5,448 nt of DNA from JBEIVB01 sp040374085. Lineage in GTDB: Bacteria; Bacteroidota; Bacteroidia; UBA4408. Positions 4,564 to 5,448 of the stretch are shown in pieces (the stretch's first letter is position 1; every line of letters starts with the position of its first letter). Made by a program: the position numbers and the translations under genes. The notes under the pieces are model-generated. The model did not search any database. It saw only the letters and a program-made list of their open reading frames with translations, and was not told the DNA's origin. The stretch covers positions 1-5,448 of the forward strand of contig JBEIVB010000135.1 of the NCBI GenBank assembly GCA_040374085.1, in the 5' to 3' direction.

Positions 4564-5448
4564 ATGGTTGTAGATTTATCCCACATCGTATGGAGGGGGG
4601 CTTCCTACATAAAAATTACCCCGCAAGGCTACTTAGCCCATCTTTCCAACATCGTAAAAGCCATAAAAGGCGGAACCTATCACCCCGAAACGGGGTGGCG
4701 CATTCCCTACGATAAGCAATCGTTGAGCCTGTTGGAGGCCGCCTTGGCCAACTACCACCTTCGTTACCAAAAAGAAAAACAGGTGCTGAGCACCCGGCAA
4801 GAGGGGTTTAAACAGAAGATAGCCCTCACCGAGGAAGAGGAAATGGCCGTGCTGAAAACCCAGGAGCAGCTTCACCTCCAGCGCTACAGCTCCAACACCG
4901 TAAGGAGCTACGGCCAGCACCTCCGCCTTTTCTTTATGAACAATGCCCAAGCCCTGCCCAGCCTCAACAGAGAGGATGTGGAGCGCTACCTGCTTACCAA
5001 AATAAAAGAGGGGAAATGGACGGAGGCCACTCAGAATGTGTGCATCAACGCCCTAAAGTTCTATGTGGAGCGTGTGGGGCGGCAGGGCATAGACTTCAGC
5101 AACATACGGCCCAGAGAACCTAAGAGCCTGCCCCAGGTGCTGTCGGAGCAGGAAGTGTTGCGCCTGTTTAAGGCCGTAGACAACCTAAAACACCGCACCA
5201 TGCTCCTGCTTATATACTCGGCCGGCTTGCGCCTTGGGGAATTGTTAAATCTGAGGAAGGATGATGTGTTGTTTGATCGAAAGCGTATTTTCGTGAAGTC
5301 CGGCAAGGGCAAAAAAGACCGCTACACGATTTTGGCCGCCAACATGGAAACCACGCTGCACGCATACCTACAAGCCTACAAGCCCCTATACTGGTTGTTT
5401 GAAGGCCCCATGGCCGAGCCCTACTCGGCCCGGAGTGTGCAGGCGGTG
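4564..5448 (+). CDS. Tyrosine recombinase / site-specific integrase, 3' end missing
   Basis: The frame is open from ATG 4564 to the window edge (295 codons, no stop). Residues 1-85 are an N-terminal extension with the segment NIVKAIKGGTYHPETGWRIP, similar to small N-terminal modules recalled from other Bacteroidota recombinases. About 95-175 is the SAM-like core-binding domain (YSSNTVRSYGQHLRLFF, then a four-helix pattern). From about 187 the catalytic domain begins (LPQVLSEQEVLRLFKAVDNL). It shows box I, LLLIYSAGLRLGELLNLRKD, with catalytic Arg R223, and the beta-hairpin lysine in VKSGKGKKDRY (probably K248). It ends just after LFEGPMAEPYSARSVQAV, where the HxxR box and nucleophilic tyrosine, about 70-80 residues on, would follow. 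The enzyme class cuts and rejoins DNA through a 3'-phosphotyrosine. It is not a XerC/XerD orthologue by layout, because of the extension. The target site and cargo are not visible. The nearest upstream in-frame stop is at 4531-4533 with no other ATG, so the start is clear. Confidence 0.93.
   Translation, partial: MVVDLSHIVWRGASYIKITPQGYLAHLSNIVKAIKGGTYHPETGWRIPYDKQSLSLLEAALANYHLRYQKEKQVLSTRQEGFKQKIALTEEEEMAVLKTQEQLHLQRYSSNTVRSYGQHLRLFFMNNAQALPSLNREDVERYLLTKIKEGKWTEATQNVCINALKFYVERVGRQGIDFSNIRPREPKSLPQVLSEQEVLRLFKAVDNLKHRTMLLLIYSAGLRLGELLNLRKDDVLFDRKRIFVKSGKGKKDRYTILAANMETTLHAYLQAYKPLYWLFEGPMAEPYSARSVQAV

Noticed and set aside
4633..4950. Minus-strand frame opposite the recombinase
   Set aside because: It lies fully inside the well-supported integrase frame and has no recognisable product.
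1..5448. CRISPR array, tRNA, rRNA or riboswitch
   Set aside because: No regularly spaced repeats, cloverleaf-like sequence or conserved rRNA segments were seen on either strand by eye.

Overview
The window looks like a chromosomal segment of a member of the Bacteroidota. Three things point there: an HU-CCDC81/SPOR membrane protein of a type largely confined to that phylum, a secreted protein with a type IX secretion (T9SS) C-terminal sorting domain, and gene starts without clear Shine-Dalgarno sequences. The central genes are fairly GC-rich for the phylum, and no genus can be named from the sequence alone.

Layout, left to right. (1) Positions 1-746, minus strand: an AT-rich gene for an XRE-type helix-turn-helix protein fused to a Panacea (DUF4065/SocA-like) antitoxin domain. 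It lacks only its last residues at the window edge, and an inverted repeat 35 bp upstream is a likely operator. (2) Positions 808-1044, minus strand: a wrecked IS3-family transposase remnant whose OrfA N-terminus runs into unrelated or OrfB-like sequence. (3) Positions 1119-3424, plus strand: a compact three-gene unit, HU-CCDC81/TM/SPOR protein, then pheS (stop and start codons overlapping), then a small TPR protein 9 bp further on. (4) Positions 3433-4260, minus strand, convergent with the TPR gene: a secreted choice-of-anchor V (Reeler-like) protein with one CxxCH haem-binding motif and a T9SS sorting tail. (5) Positions 4261-4563: an intergenic region carrying a textbook TTGACA-N17-TATAAT promoter. 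(6) Positions 4564-5448, plus strand: a tyrosine recombinase cut off by the window edge before its HxxR and catalytic tyrosine boxes.

The picture is a stable housekeeping operon (phenylalanyl-tRNA charging plus a probable peptidoglycan-linked membrane protein) flanked on both sides by accessory or mobile features: a toxin-antitoxin-type antitoxin and a dead insertion sequence on the left, a recombinase on the right. The most promising lead for an undescribed system is the HTH-Panacea antitoxin. Its cognate toxin should lie just beyond position 1, because no toxin-like gene lies upstream of it inside the window. The recombinase has an unusual N-terminal extension and an exceptionally canonical promoter, and is the second lead.
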